A stretch of 64,000 nt of DNA from Prosthecochloris marina (GCF_003182595.1 NZ_PDNZ01000011.1:1-64000), one strand, 5' to 3'. Counted from the first letter of the stretch, positions 45,389 through 54,980 are shown. Numbers and translations are program-made. Notes: generated by a model from the letters alone, not told the origin.

Positions 45389-45796
45389 TTAGCCTCGCTC
45401 GTCGTAGGCTTGTCGTGAACGTTTGATTTCGTCATGGTGTGTTTCCGCCCAAGAAACCAACTGATATAAGGGTTTGACTAAACCTCTCCCCATTCCTGTA
45501 AGCTCGTACTCCACCCTTACTGGTACTTCGGGGTAGACGGTTCTATTTACATACCCTTCTCGCTCCAAGCCACGCAGGGTTTGCGTGAGCATACGCTGTG
45601 AGACACCTACCACCCTTGATTTAATGGAGTTAAACCTGTCGGGGCCTTCGACGAGTGCAAATAAAATCAGCACTGACCATTTGTCGCCAATCTGGGCCAC
45701 CACATTACGAACGGGGCACTCGTCGTTGTTATGAAATACCCGCTTTTCAGCTTTCTGTTTGCTTATAGTCTTCGTTTTTCCTTTGTTCTTCGCCAC
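45389..45796 (-). CDS. HxlR-family regulator
   Basis: The 135-residue protein starts with GTG at 45796, supported by TAGGAGGA upstream. It has the HxlR winged helix: CPVRNVVAQIGDKWSVLILFAL, FNSIKSRVVGVSQRMLTQTLRGLEREG and VRVEYELTGMG. The Cys near residue 28 is the typical redox/ligand-sensing position. It is divergent from the SnoaL-like gene, which it probably controls. Base composition and style differ from neighbours, suggesting transfer. Confidence 0.9.
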   Translation of the reverse strand: MAKNKGKTKTISKQKAEKRVFHNNDECPVRNVVAQIGDKWSVLILFALVEGPDRFNSIKSRVVGVSQRMLTQTLRGLEREGYVNRTVYPEVPVRVEYELTGMGRGLVKPLYQLVSWAETHHDEIKRSRQAYDERG

Positions 45797-45823
45797 GTAG
45801 CAGTCCTCCTACCAACTTCTATC

Positions 45824-45882
45824 TTTAGGTTACCAACATGTGCCTAGATGACATCTTAGTGCCCTCTTGTAATTTAGGTTAC
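45824..45882. promoter_or_regulatory. Divergent promoter region with repeated TTTAGGTTAC
   Basis: TTTAGGTTAC occurs at 45824-45833 and again at 45873-45882, in the same orientation, in the 150-base gap between the HxlR gene and the SnoaL-like gene. Direct repeats of this kind are plausible HxlR binding sites. Confidence 0.5.
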
Positions 45883-45946
45883 TATTAATTACCATTATAT
45901 ACAAATCATACTTACTCCGAACCAATGACATAGAGAGGAACGACTT

Positions 45947-46489
45947 ATGCGGAAAATCATTGCATCAACACTTCTGATATTGGCAAGCGTAACTGCTTCT
46001 GCACAAAATGCAGACAAGCTGGTTATAGATCTACAATCATTACAGAAACCCAGTTGGACAGAGCAAGAGCTGGCAAACGCCACCTTAATTACAGACTTTG
46101 TTCAAAACCTGATGAACAACCATAATTTCGACTACATACTAGAGCGCTATAACGATAGCTCGTATGTTCAGCACAACCGCAACCTGCCCGACAAAATCAC
46201 GGGGTTAGTAGGCTTTTTAAAAGAGTTTGTAGAGGACTATCCCGATTACACCTATGACGTAAAACACATCTATGTTGACGGCGATTACGTTATCTTTCAC
46301 TCACATGCCACTCTAAAGAAAGATGACAGAGGTAACGACAAAAAAGGCATGAATATTATTGATATTTGGCGCCTTGAAGACGGAAGAATTGTTGAGCATT
46401 GGGACTCAATTCAAGCTCTTGGTACCCTTATGCGATTTTATTCGTTAATTAACGGCGGCAATATTCAGAATGCCAATGGAGTGTTTTAG
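45947..46489 (+). CDS. Exported SnoaL-like (NTF2-fold) protein
   Basis: The 180-residue protein has a signal peptide (MRKIIASTLLILASVTASAQ) and an NTF2/SnoaL-like domain: LITDFVQNLMNNHNFDYILERY, DDYVIFHSHATL-like strand (GDYVIFHSHATL) and MNIIDIWRLEDGRIVEHWDSIQ. Members of this group occur next to HxlR regulators in many proteobacteria; no activity is established. It is AT-rich and reads like a recent arrival. It is flanked by the ABC genes of two different pairs. Confidence 0.82.
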   Translation: MRKIIASTLLILASVTASAQNADKLVIDLQSLQKPSWTEQELANATLITDFVQNLMNNHNFDYILERYNDSSYVQHNRNLPDKITGLVGFLKEFVEDYPDYTYDVKHIYVDGDYVIFHSHATLKKDDRGNDKKGMNIIDIWRLEDGRIVEHWDSIQALGTLMRFYSLINGGNIQNANGVF

Positions 46490-46574
46490 TCACCGTCAGT
46501 CACGGTATTCATATAAAAATCCCTGAAAACCAGGGGCAATGGCTTCGTGCAGTGCGCTCCGGGACATTTTCAGA

Positions 46575-48347
46575 CTATGCGCTGATGTGCCACTCTTTGA
46601 CTCTTTGTTGTGCTGACCACATATCGAAGTATTTACCTCTTCCGGCGATCAGTTCATCATGCTTCCCGCTTTCAACTATTTCGCCGTTATCGATAACCAG
46701 GATGTTATCCGCTCCGGAGATCGTGGACAAGCGATGCGCGATAACGATCACCGTTTTATCTTTTACAAGTTTATCTATCGCATTTTGCACGGCCACTTCA
46801 CTTTCAGTATCAAGGGCGGCGGTGGGCTCGTCCAGAATGACGATAGGCGCATCTTTGAGAATCGCTCTGGCAATGCTGATGCGCTGACGCTCGCCACCAG
46901 ACAGGGAGCCGCCTATATCGCCAACACCTGTATCATATCCATCGGGAAGTCGTTCGATGAATTCATGGCAATGAGCCGCTCTGGCAGCATCCTTGACCTC
47001 TTCATCACTGGCTCCCGGTTTCGCCATGCGGATATTTTCAATGATGCTCTCATCAAAGAGATAGACATCCTGAAAGACCACTGCGAACATGCTCAAGAGA
47101 TACTCCTGGGACATTTGGCGAATGTCGGCTCCGCCTATTTCGATCGCTCCCTTTTGCGGATCGGCATATCGCATCATCAGCTTGGTCATGGTCGTCTTCC
47201 CCGAGCCGGAAGGACCGACAAAGGCCGTCATCGATTGACCGGGAATCAGGACGCTGACCCCTTTCAACGCCTCTTCTTCCTGGCCATGGTATCTGAAATC
47301 AACAGACTTGAATTCCACGTCATAGCTGCTGATCCCGACTTGCAGTTCGTCTACATCGAGAGGGGCGACCGCCAATACCTCTTTGACCCGCTTGAACGAA
47401 GCGGACATGATATCCATGACAGCCGTGATAGCCAAAAAAATCGACAAAGGCTCCATAAGGCGCGAGACCATCACCAGTACGGCCGCTACGGCGGCAACAC
47501 TCATCGTTGCATTGCCGACCCACAGGCTCCCCAGGAACCCGATCACGATAAGAGTAACAAGGATAAGCGCATCCAGCATAAGCATCAGGATGTTGGTCTT
47601 AAAAACTTTGGATTTTTGAAGATCCCGCACATGGATAATACCCTCGTACAGTCGTTTGGCGTTGGTGCCTGTCTGATTGGTTGCCCGCAGCACGGCAAGC
47701 CCCTGGATGTACTCGATGATATTGGATTCCAATGCCGCGTTGGCTCTACCCATATCAGTCTTTTCCGCCATTCCGCTTTGTCGTTTTCTCTTATACAGCG
47801 GCATGGCAAGAGGCATCATCACCATCACAATGACGGCCATGCGCCAATCGATAAAAAACAATCCCATAACGACCACCAGCGGGGTGATCACAACATCGAG
47901 AAACATCCCCGATATCATACCCAGCATGGTAACGCTTTCATCCACATTACTGGACAAGCTAGAGTTAAGTTCCCCGGTTTTATAACGGCCCAGCCGCTCC
48001 AAAGGCATGGTGCGAAGCTTCTCTCCCAACTTTATGCGCAAATCGTGCATCACCCTGGGAAGAGTTCCCGTGTAGTCGAAATCATGGGCAAACCACCGAC
48101 TGATACCGCTCAAACCGGTAAAGACGACAAACAGCAGAAGCCACATCAAGGCTGTACGGGTTTCAACGGGAGTACTGAAAAGGGCGACAAAGATCGGGTA
48201 GATGCTCAGGTAGGCCAACCCCTGATTGATAAAGCTGAAAATATAAAACAGCAATGAACGGGTATAGAGGTGCTGATACTTGCCGGCAATCTCTTTTCCG
48301 GTCTCATAGGTCTGCTTGAATGTGGTATATGCTGATACGTTAGACAT
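46575..48347 (-). CDS. ABC half-transporter (YbtPQ/IrtAB-like), pair 2, second gene
   Basis: From ATG 48347, supported by AAAGGAG six bases upstream, the product is 590 residues; a longer open frame upstream lies inside the partner gene and is not used. It has the exporter-type membrane domain and a nucleotide-binding domain with GPSGSGKTTMTKL, SLSGGERQRIS and IVILDEPTAALDTESE. It overlaps the partner by eight bases. The two probably form a heterodimer. Confidence 0.88.
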   Translation of the reverse strand: MSNVSAYTTFKQTYETGKEIAGKYQHLYTRSLLFYIFSFINQGLAYLSIYPIFVALFSTPVETRTALMWLLLFVVFTGLSGISRWFAHDFDYTGTLPRVMHDLRIKLGEKLRTMPLERLGRYKTGELNSSLSSNVDESVTMLGMISGMFLDVVITPLVVVMGLFFIDWRMAVIVMVMMPLAMPLYKRKRQSGMAEKTDMGRANAALESNIIEYIQGLAVLRATNQTGTNAKRLYEGIIHVRDLQKSKVFKTNILMLMLDALILVTLIVIGFLGSLWVGNATMSVAAVAAVLVMVSRLMEPLSIFLAITAVMDIMSASFKRVKEVLAVAPLDVDELQVGISSYDVEFKSVDFRYHGQEEEALKGVSVLIPGQSMTAFVGPSGSGKTTMTKLMMRYADPQKGAIEIGGADIRQMSQEYLLSMFAVVFQDVYLFDESIIENIRMAKPGASDEEVKDAARAAHCHEFIERLPDGYDTGVGDIGGSLSGGERQRISIARAILKDAPIVILDEPTAALDTESEVAVQNAIDKLVKDKTVIVIAHRLSTISGADNILVIDNGEIVESGKHDELIAGRGKYFDMWSAQQRVKEWHISA

Positions 48348-50238
48348 GTGCGGCTCCTTTGTTAGGGTGTTCGACCGGAAAGACGTTTTTCCCTGAACTC
48401 CCAGTTTCGATACTTCCTGTGGCTGAACCATCTGTTCCGGCCGGCTGTTTTGCATGCAGATCCCAGCCTTGAGCAGCCTTGTAATTTGACCAGAGTCCGG
48501 CGTAAACACCTCTGTTGGCGAGGAGTTCCTCGTGCTTACCCCGCTCGACAATCTCTCCTTTATCAAATACCAGGATCTGATCGACGTGGGTGATGGAGGA
48601 AAGGCGATGGGCAATGGTGATAACCGTCTTGTCCCTGGTCAAGAAGGAGATGGCCTTGATGATCTCCTCTTCGCTTTCCGGATCGGCAAAAGCGGTTGCT
48701 TCGTCCAGCACGACAATGGGAGCGTTGCGCAGGATCGCCCGAGCAATGGTAATGCGCTGGCGTTGACCGCCGGAGAGGCGATCTCCCCTCTCACCGGCAT
48801 GGGTGTCATACCCTTCGGGCAGTTCCATGATAAAATCATGTATCTGGGCCGCTTTGGCCGCCTCGACCACTTCTTCATCGGTGGCGTCCGGTTTTGCCAT
48901 TTTAATGTTATTGGCCAGCGTATCGTGGAAAAGGTAGGTATCCTGAAAAACAAAGGTCACCGTATTCATCAGATCCTCACTGGTCATCTCCCTGACATCG
49001 ACCCCGCCGATGGTAATGGCGCCTTTATCGATATCCCAAAAACGGGGCAGCAACCTCGCCACGGTACTTTTACCGGCCCCGCTCGGTCCGACAAGGGCGG
49101 TGGATGCACCGGGAAGAGCCGTGAAACTCACGCCGCTCAGGGCTTTCTCTTTACGGTTTTCATAAGAGAAGTCAACGTCATCGAATCGTATGGTCATCTC
49201 GCCGGGGACTTCACCCCGTTCCACATAGGACATGGTCGGCATGGAAAGAATTTCTTCGATACGATTGGCGGCGGTTTTGGACTTTCTCAAAAAGTTGTTC
49301 AGCCACATGAGCGGCATGAAGGCATCTACCATGGCCGTCGAGATAAAAAGCATCGCCACGAGGGTCGGCACGGAAAGGGTTCCCTTGCTGATAAAGAAGA
49401 TTCCCCCCGCAATTACGGCCGCCATCGTGGGAAGCGGACCGAATATGATCATTGAAAGCCTCGAGGGCGAGCTGCATTTATCCATCCATTTGATAAATAC
49501 CCCCTGGAAACTCTCCAGGGCTTTATGATAGCGCTTGAAAGAGCTGGTTCCGTCATCGAAGGTTCTGACCACGACCATGGCTTGGATAAACTCGATCACC
49601 GCCGCGTTGATTTTGCCAAGACTGGCGTCATACTCCTGTCGAATCTCACCGTAGTCTTTCATGGCGATGCTCATCATGATCATGCCCAGGATCAACACGC
49701 TCAGCGCAATGAGGGCCAGCCGCCAATCGATAGCAAAAATCAGAATGAGGCTGACAACCGGAGCGGTGAAGCTCCGCCCGATCATGGGGGTGCTGTCGGC
49801 GACAAAAACATGGAGGTTTTTTACATCGTCAAGAACCACTTTTTTCAGCGCCCCCGTACCATTGGTAATGATATAACCCAGAGGCAGCTGCGCCATATGT
49901 TCGGCAAGTTTTGTGCGCAGATCGACTTCAAGCTCAAAGGCGCCCAGGTGGGAAACAGAAAAGGCGATCGAGGATAGGATAAATGCCGAAAGGCCTACGG
50001 CTCCTACACCAATGAGCGTGCCCGGGAGACTCCAGTTTATACCCATGAAAAACAGACTGCCGCCGTTGAGCAGCACCGCTATCATAAGCGAAAGCAAGAG
50101 GAGCGTCGCAATCGTGGCGACCGAACCAAAGGCATGGAGTAGCATGGCGCTATAGATATGGGTCTTGACCGGCCTTATAATGCGCCATAAAACGCCATCA
50201 CCTTCTGATTTTTTATTGGACATAGTGCATTTCCTCAA
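48340..50238 (-). CDS. ABC half-transporter (YbtPQ/IrtAB-like), pair 2, first gene
   Basis: The 632-residue protein has a membrane domain, then GPSGAGKSTVARLLPRFWD, RLSGGQRQRIT and Walker B VVLDEATAFADPESE. The FADPE sequence after Walker B is characteristic of siderophore-linked half transporters such as IrtB/YbtP. A C-terminal extension of about 35 residues is polar and probably unstructured. A repeat element lies 18 bases upstream of its start. Confidence 0.88.
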   Translation of the reverse strand: MRKCTMSNKKSEGDGVLWRIIRPVKTHIYSAMLLHAFGSVATIATLLLLSLMIAVLLNGGSLFFMGINWSLPGTLIGVGAVGLSAFILSSIAFSVSHLGAFELEVDLRTKLAEHMAQLPLGYIITNGTGALKKVVLDDVKNLHVFVADSTPMIGRSFTAPVVSLILIFAIDWRLALIALSVLILGMIMMSIAMKDYGEIRQEYDASLGKINAAVIEFIQAMVVVRTFDDGTSSFKRYHKALESFQGVFIKWMDKCSSPSRLSMIIFGPLPTMAAVIAGGIFFISKGTLSVPTLVAMLFISTAMVDAFMPLMWLNNFLRKSKTAANRIEEILSMPTMSYVERGEVPGEMTIRFDDVDFSYENRKEKALSGVSFTALPGASTALVGPSGAGKSTVARLLPRFWDIDKGAITIGGVDVREMTSEDLMNTVTFVFQDTYLFHDTLANNIKMAKPDATDEEVVEAAKAAQIHDFIMELPEGYDTHAGERGDRLSGGQRQRITIARAILRNAPIVVLDEATAFADPESEEEIIKAISFLTRDKTVITIAHRLSSITHVDQILVFDKGEIVERGKHEELLANRGVYAGLWSNYKAAQGWDLHAKQPAGTDGSATGSIETGSSGKNVFPVEHPNKGAAHV

Positions 50239-50255
50239 TAAAAAGGTTATCAGAA

Positions 50256-50470
50256 CCTAAACTGAGCGTCCCGACTCGTCGGGATGCTCCATATTGGTAA
50301 GTTTATCAAAGAGAATCTGTTATACTTTCTTTATAGAGGTGCCCTAGAGCTTATCCCTCATCTGCAGAGCGAACGTGAAAACAGGTAAAGAACCGCATGT
50401 GTTGAAATCCCGACAGCGGCATTCCCTGTGCCTTGCATCTGTGGCATGCTCGACAATCACTCAATTTAGA
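50256..50470. repeat. Repeat element with CCTAAACTGAGCG / CACTCAATTTAG ends, interrupted copy
   Basis: The left 30 bases (CCTAAACTGAGCGTCCCGAC onwards) and the right 65 bases (CGGCATTCC...CACTCAATTTAG) match the two halves of the 88-bp element at 57243-57330, but about 120 bases lie between them here. That insert holds a fragment like the right end of the MITE-like elements (ATAGAGGTGCCCT near 50333). The element occupies most of the 408-base gap upstream of ABC pair 2. Confidence 0.6.
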
Positions 50471-50586
50471 GTTAGCAAACTTGCTTCTGAGAACATCTCG
50501 TTAGCCTATGAACACTCCGGCAAAGGCGCCCAATTAATACTCATACTTTCCGTCTTGCACTCATTCACTACTGTCCCAACGGTTGT

Positions 50587-50625
50587 GGTTTGATGTGCGG
50601 ACGCAAGGCGTCCGCACATCAAACC
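50587..50625. repeat. Perfect 18-bp-stem hairpin
   Basis: GGTTTGATGTGCGGACGC and its exact complement flank a three-base loop. There is no T-run on either side. It lies directly downstream of the receptor remnant at 50647, so it may be the old transcript end or a short mobile repeat. Confidence 0.7.
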
Positions 50626-50646
50626 CATCAAACTAAGCTGACGATA

Positions 50647-50709
50647 TTAGAAGTTGTAGCGGGTGCCGGTCCCGAAGGTCCGTCGACACACTTTATCGTA
50701 CAGACTCCA
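50647..50709 (-). pseudogene. C-terminal remnant of a TonB-dependent receptor
   Basis: Directly after the stop of the M1-fused permease, the reverse strand reads SLYDKVCRRTFGTGTRYNF and a stop. The RTFGTGTRYNF ending is the classic last strand of a TonB-dependent receptor. Only about 19 codons remain. It differs from the ends of the three complete receptors here, so it marks a fourth receptor lost when the present module arrived or rearranged. Confidence 0.65.
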
Positions 50710-53700
50710 CTAGGGGTTAGCCGTATGTCTCCAAACATTATCTTTGGGTGTTCGCTCGACGCTTGACCAGCTATCAAGTACGATAAAATCCTGCATAGTA
50801 TTTATCTCCAAGGACTTTTGCAGATCAAGTATCTGTGTCTGCTCCCCTACTATCTGTAAAACTTCTTTTGGTTCTTCTATCAATTCCCAACCCTTGTCAT
50901 TCCATTGCCAACGTTTGGCTTTTATCTGCACTTGCTGTTTATCATCTACGTGTACTGCAATATCTGAGACCATAGGCATACCTAATAAACGCTCGGCAGT
51001 TTGTTGTCCCGCCAGTGCTGCCAACGCCTCAGGCAAAGGTTCGTTATTTTGAAGTCGATTTAGCAGGGCTTTGATTACAACAACAGTTTGTTCAGTACCT
51101 TGACTTGCTGCCCAATTCAGTGTACTTAGTGTTGTATAAAGCTTGACCCAGTCGGCTTCGCCAGCATCAGCTACCTGACCAACTGGTACTTCCCGCCTTT
51201 CACCCATTGCTTTGGAGAGGTCTTGCGCCTGCCAGTTTAGCTCAGCGATCCAGGCCTGCTTCCCATCACTGCGTCTAAGGCATTCCATACCGACCCAACC
51301 CGATACCCCAGAGAGCAACCACTGCGCACCCTTTTCGGTACGCAGATCAGTAGCCTGAAGCAGTAGATGCCGACTAAGAGCCGAAGCTATAGCCGCACGC
51401 CGACGTTTGCGTCCAGGACCTTCGCTGGCAAGATCCCAACCAAGGTTTTCGGGCAACCAGAGCAGCTCACCAAACTGTGCTATTTCCCCTAGTTCACGCG
51501 GCGCCTGGACAACATAACGCACATCAGGCACCTGCCCCAGCAGATCGCCGACGTATTGCGTCATGAGCTTCAGGTCCTCAAGGATATCTTCGGCGGCTTG
51601 CCGGTATTCGTGCCCATGCCAGGCCTGAATGCCATTTTGCGTCGTCTGTTCCGGTGTGTCAGGCAACCAGACCATGGCAAAATCCAACGGACCGTTCAGT
51701 GCACCGGAGGTCTGTGTAGTAGCTCCGCCACCCTCAATCTCTACACGCCAATGCCAGGATCCCGCCGGCGCGACGGCCTCGGCGGCTTGCATGGCATGGC
51801 GCGGCAGGTTGCCCTCTAGCTTAGGTAGACCAAACTGCGCTCTCTCGGCAGGTATATGCAGGCGGCAATCCGGATCAAGTCCCAATGTCGGTAAAACATC
51901 AGCGGCGCGTAGCCAGACACCTGAGGGGAGTAGCCAAGACTGCACATCATCCGCCGACCAATCCTGCAGCTTGGCCGTCAAGGTCAGTTGCACATCGCAT
52001 CCTTCAACCGGGCAGCCCTCCAGCGGCAAGGTGAAATGATCATACGCCGTATTCGGGACTACTTTCTTATCTTCAACCACCGCAGAGCTAATGCTGACAC
52101 CGTGCGGCAGACTGCCGTGTAAAAGATTATTGGCACTTTGGACATTATTTAATGTCCACTGCGCTTCCAGTGTTCGCTTGGATGGATTGAGTTGAACATG
52201 GACTTCGCCACCATCCAGTGAATAGGCACCGCCTTTATTCCACCACTGCTTTTCCCAAGCAGCAGCTTCAGCTATCTCCTCTTTTAGTGACTGATACTCA
52301 CCGTAAACCACCAGTTTTTGATACAGCACTACACCAGGCAGTGTAATCAACAATAAACCAGCAATAGCCAAAGGAGCAACACTAGGGATACGAGAACGTG
52401 CAATACGCCAACGCATTGCAAAACCAAAATCCACCCCACGAAGCCAGACAAGCCAAGCCAAAGCCACAATGACCAAAGCGATACCAAGCTTCAATAGATC
52501 GGTACTGATCACACTGGCGAGCCAGGGACGCCAACCACTGAGGGATGAAAACGACAAGGATACAGCTTTACCGATCTGGGCTGGTGGATAGGAGACCAGA
52601 AGCAGCTCTTGATTCATAAACGCGATGAAGGCAAGCATCATTGAGACCCCGTACGCGGCCCCTGCGTTGCGGATCAGGCTGTGGCTCAATACAGCCAGTG
52701 CTGCTATCTCCAGCAAAGCGGGTGTCAACACGAGCATTTGGAATGCCAGCGGATCCCACCAGGCAATAGACATCCCGCCGATAGCCATGACAATCCATAC
52801 CGTGAGTGTTGGAAACAAGCCGATAGCCATCGTCAATAAAAAAGCACTCAAGATCCGTGCCAGCACACGCGTACCAAGCGGTGCGGGTGTAGCATCAAAC
52901 ATCTCTTCAAAGCCACTACGCTGATCACGGCGCATCAAGGCGCCGACAAACCCCGCCACGGCAAGCAGGGTAAACAGATAGAAAAAGCCTCTGATCGATA
53001 ATAAATGCTCTACATACGGTACCATGGGTCCTTGACCGTTATACAGTACCTTCATAACTGAACTAAACACTCCCATGAGTAATATTACTCCCAATGCCAA
53101 TAGCTGACCCCTGTTTTGCAAAGAGAGCCGTAGATGCCAGAGTGCTTCGCTAAACAGTGCACGCAACCACGATGGTTTGCCGTTGATAGTCACAGATGCA
53201 GTTGTTTGTACGGCTGACAAGGTCTGTTTAGCAGTAGTATCACGAACCGTTTTTTTACTGTTATCCAGTAGCAAGTGATCACGGTTTAAGCGGCGCAATA
53301 CAAACAGTAACAGCCCCACTGGCAACACAAACCATAACAGGCGGTTCAGCAGATAGAGCGATGTCACATCCAGGAGGAAATCGTTTTTTTCATTCGGGGT
53401 CAAGTCACTGATCTGGCGGTCAACCTCATTAAACATCGTTGGGTCAAGCACAGATGCAAGGGTATCGCTGATATCACTTATGCGAAAGACGAGAAGACCA
53501 ACCATCCAGATCAGCATCAGGAATGCGGCAACCACAAAAGGTCCTGCCGTCGAACGCGTCCACAGCGCACTACTGACAAACAAGGCACCTATACCCAGAA
53601 CAGCTGGCAGCAAGAATAGCAGGAGAATTAATAGCACCGGCAATACTGGTGCATCACCGATAGCTGTTGGAGGAAACAGTCCTAGCCAGGCAGGTATTGG

Positions 53701-54084
53701 CATCAGAAAAAAGCTGAGTGGCACAACTGCACCAAGTAAGAACGCCACAACGGAAGCACCGAGATAACGTGCAAACAGTAGCTTAGGTAAACTGATAGGC
53801 GAACTCAACACATTTTCATCCAGACGTACATTGCGGTCGCGTACCACTACCTGAGCGTAAATCCACGCCCAAACAAAAAACAGATATACGGACAAAAATG
53901 TGGCAAATTGATACATTATTGCCGCCGAATTACGCGTAGCGCCAAAACCGCGCAGTACATTGCCATTGGTCAGTACGACTAGGACATACAGCGTAAAGAC
54001 GACTGCAGCGATAGGGAGCAAAGGACCTCGTAGACCCGCACGAATTTCATGGCGAAATTCCGCCCAGTAAACAGCATGGTTCAT
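50710..54084 (-). CDS. ABC-2 permease fused to a decayed M1-aminopeptidase-like domain
   Basis: The 1124-residue protein has two sets of ABC-2 membrane segments (residues about 1-270 and 320-600) and a ~500-residue C-terminal soluble part. The latter has the beta-rich start and helical core of M1 peptidases (permease/M1 proteins are known). The zinc motif HExxH is absent: the corresponding helix reads ASALSRHLLLQATDLRTEKG. A missing active site suggests a binding rather than peptidase role. It overlaps the ATPase gene by four bases. Codon use and similarity in style to gammaproteobacterial proteins suggest transfer. Confidence 0.82.
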   Translation of the reverse strand: MNHAVYWAEFRHEIRAGLRGPLLPIAAVVFTLYVLVVLTNGNVLRGFGATRNSAAIMYQFATFLSVYLFFVWAWIYAQVVVRDRNVRLDENVLSSPISLPKLLFARYLGASVVAFLLGAVVPLSFFLMPIPAWLGLFPPTAIGDAPVLPVLLILLLFLLPAVLGIGALFVSSALWTRSTAGPFVVAAFLMLIWMVGLLVFRISDISDTLASVLDPTMFNEVDRQISDLTPNEKNDFLLDVTSLYLLNRLLWFVLPVGLLLFVLRRLNRDHLLLDNSKKTVRDTTAKQTLSAVQTTASVTINGKPSWLRALFSEALWHLRLSLQNRGQLLALGVILLMGVFSSVMKVLYNGQGPMVPYVEHLLSIRGFFYLFTLLAVAGFVGALMRRDQRSGFEEMFDATPAPLGTRVLARILSAFLLTMAIGLFPTLTVWIVMAIGGMSIAWWDPLAFQMLVLTPALLEIAALAVLSHSLIRNAGAAYGVSMMLAFIAFMNQELLLVSYPPAQIGKAVSLSFSSLSGWRPWLASVISTDLLKLGIALVIVALAWLVWLRGVDFGFAMRWRIARSRIPSVAPLAIAGLLLITLPGVVLYQKLVVYGEYQSLKEEIAEAAAWEKQWWNKGGAYSLDGGEVHVQLNPSKRTLEAQWTLNNVQSANNLLHGSLPHGVSISSAVVEDKKVVPNTAYDHFTLPLEGCPVEGCDVQLTLTAKLQDWSADDVQSWLLPSGVWLRAADVLPTLGLDPDCRLHIPAERAQFGLPKLEGNLPRHAMQAAEAVAPAGSWHWRVEIEGGGATTQTSGALNGPLDFAMVWLPDTPEQTTQNGIQAWHGHEYRQAAEDILEDLKLMTQYVGDLLGQVPDVRYVVQAPRELGEIAQFGELLWLPENLGWDLASEGPGRKRRRAAIASALSRHLLLQATDLRTEKGAQWLLSGVSGWVGMECLRRSDGKQAWIAELNWQAQDLSKAMGERREVPVGQVADAGEADWVKLYTTLSTLNWAASQGTEQTVVVIKALLNRLQNNEPLPEALAALAGQQTAERLLGMPMVSDIAVHVDDKQQVQIKAKRWQWNDKGWELIEEPKEVLQIVGEQTQILDLQKSLEINTMQDFIVLDSWSSVERTPKDNVWRHTANP

Positions 54085-54980
54085 ACGCCAATCTCCTTTC
54101 CAGATGTTTTTAGCGCTACATGGTAGGCATCTTCAAGGCTGGGCTGATGGGCTACATAATCCCCTTGCGGTGCCTGATCTCTTTGCATAATAACACGCAG
54201 ACCGTTTGGGTGTGCCAAAATACGCAGTGCATCGCCGGGCGGTTCCTGACCTCTGGCAATGACACTAGACCACAGACGACCCTGCAAGGGCTCAATGAGC
54301 TCCTCTGGTGAGCCTGTAGCAACGATTTGTCCATCTGTCAAAATAGAAAGTCGACCACACAGGTTTTCCACATCTTCGACAATATGGGTTGAGAGCAGTA
54401 CAACAGCTTCATTTGCAACATCTGCTAACACACGATGAAAGCGATTTCGCTCCGTTGGATCCAGTCCTGCAGTGGGCTCATCGACGATCAACAAGCGTGG
54501 AGAACCGATCAATGCTAGAGCAATACCAAAACGGCGCAACATACCTCCGGAATACTCTGCCACTGCCCTTTGAGAAGCATCGCTTAGATTGACGCGTTCG
54601 AGTAAACACGCCACCTCATTTGCACGCTTTTTCCGATCAGTATAGCCTTTTAACCAGGCAAATCGCTCCATCAGGCTTCGCCCGGACACACCGGGATAGG
54701 CACCAATCTGCTGTGGCAGATAGCCAAGTTGACTACGCAGCTGATCCGCTTCAGCCAACACATCGATGCCGTTGAGTGTAATGTTGCCGCTATCGGGTTG
54801 CTGTAGTGTGGCAAGGGTTCTCATCAGGGTACTTTTGCCTGCGCCGTTTGGGCCGAGTAAGCCATAAAGCCCTGGCCGCACCTCAAGATCAACCCCATCT
54901 AATGCACGCACACCGTTTGAATAGGTCTTGTTCAGACCGGTTACTTTTAAGCCTTCAGTCATGGGAGTTCTCGCTATCAT
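54081..54980 (-). CDS. ABC transporter ATP-binding protein
   Basis: The 299-residue ATPase has Walker A GPNGAGKST near residue 42, signature EYSGGMLRR, Walker B LLIVDEPTAGLD and the H-loop LLSTHIVEDVE, all intact. It drives the M1-fused permease whose gene overlaps its end. A second possible start is ATG 54962, six codons in. It lies 84 bases downstream of TonB receptor 3 and is probably in the same operon. Confidence 0.9.
   Translation of the reverse strand: MIARTPMTEGLKVTGLNKTYSNGVRALDGVDLEVRPGLYGLLGPNGAGKSTLMRTLATLQQPDSGNITLNGIDVLAEADQLRSQLGYLPQQIGAYPGVSGRSLMERFAWLKGYTDRKKRANEVACLLERVNLSDASQRAVAEYSGGMLRRFGIALALIGSPRLLIVDEPTAGLDPTERNRFHRVLADVANEAVVLLSTHIVEDVENLCGRLSILTDGQIVATGSPEELIEPLQGRLWSSVIARGQEPPGDALRILAHPNGLRVIMQRDQAPQGDYVAHQPSLEDAYHVALKTSGKEIGV

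Noticed and set aside
45226..45435. A 69-codon reverse frame overlapping the HxlR gene end, with a bulged hairpin at 45272-45306 that recalls an integron attC site
   Set aside because: The frame has no motif and unusual composition, and the hairpin lacks the GTTRRRY and RYYYAAC core sites expected of attC at proper distances.
48348..48614. N-terminal extension of 89 residues on the ABC half-transporter
   Set aside because: It is the partner gene's 3' end in another frame; AAAGGAG before ATG 48347 marks the real start.
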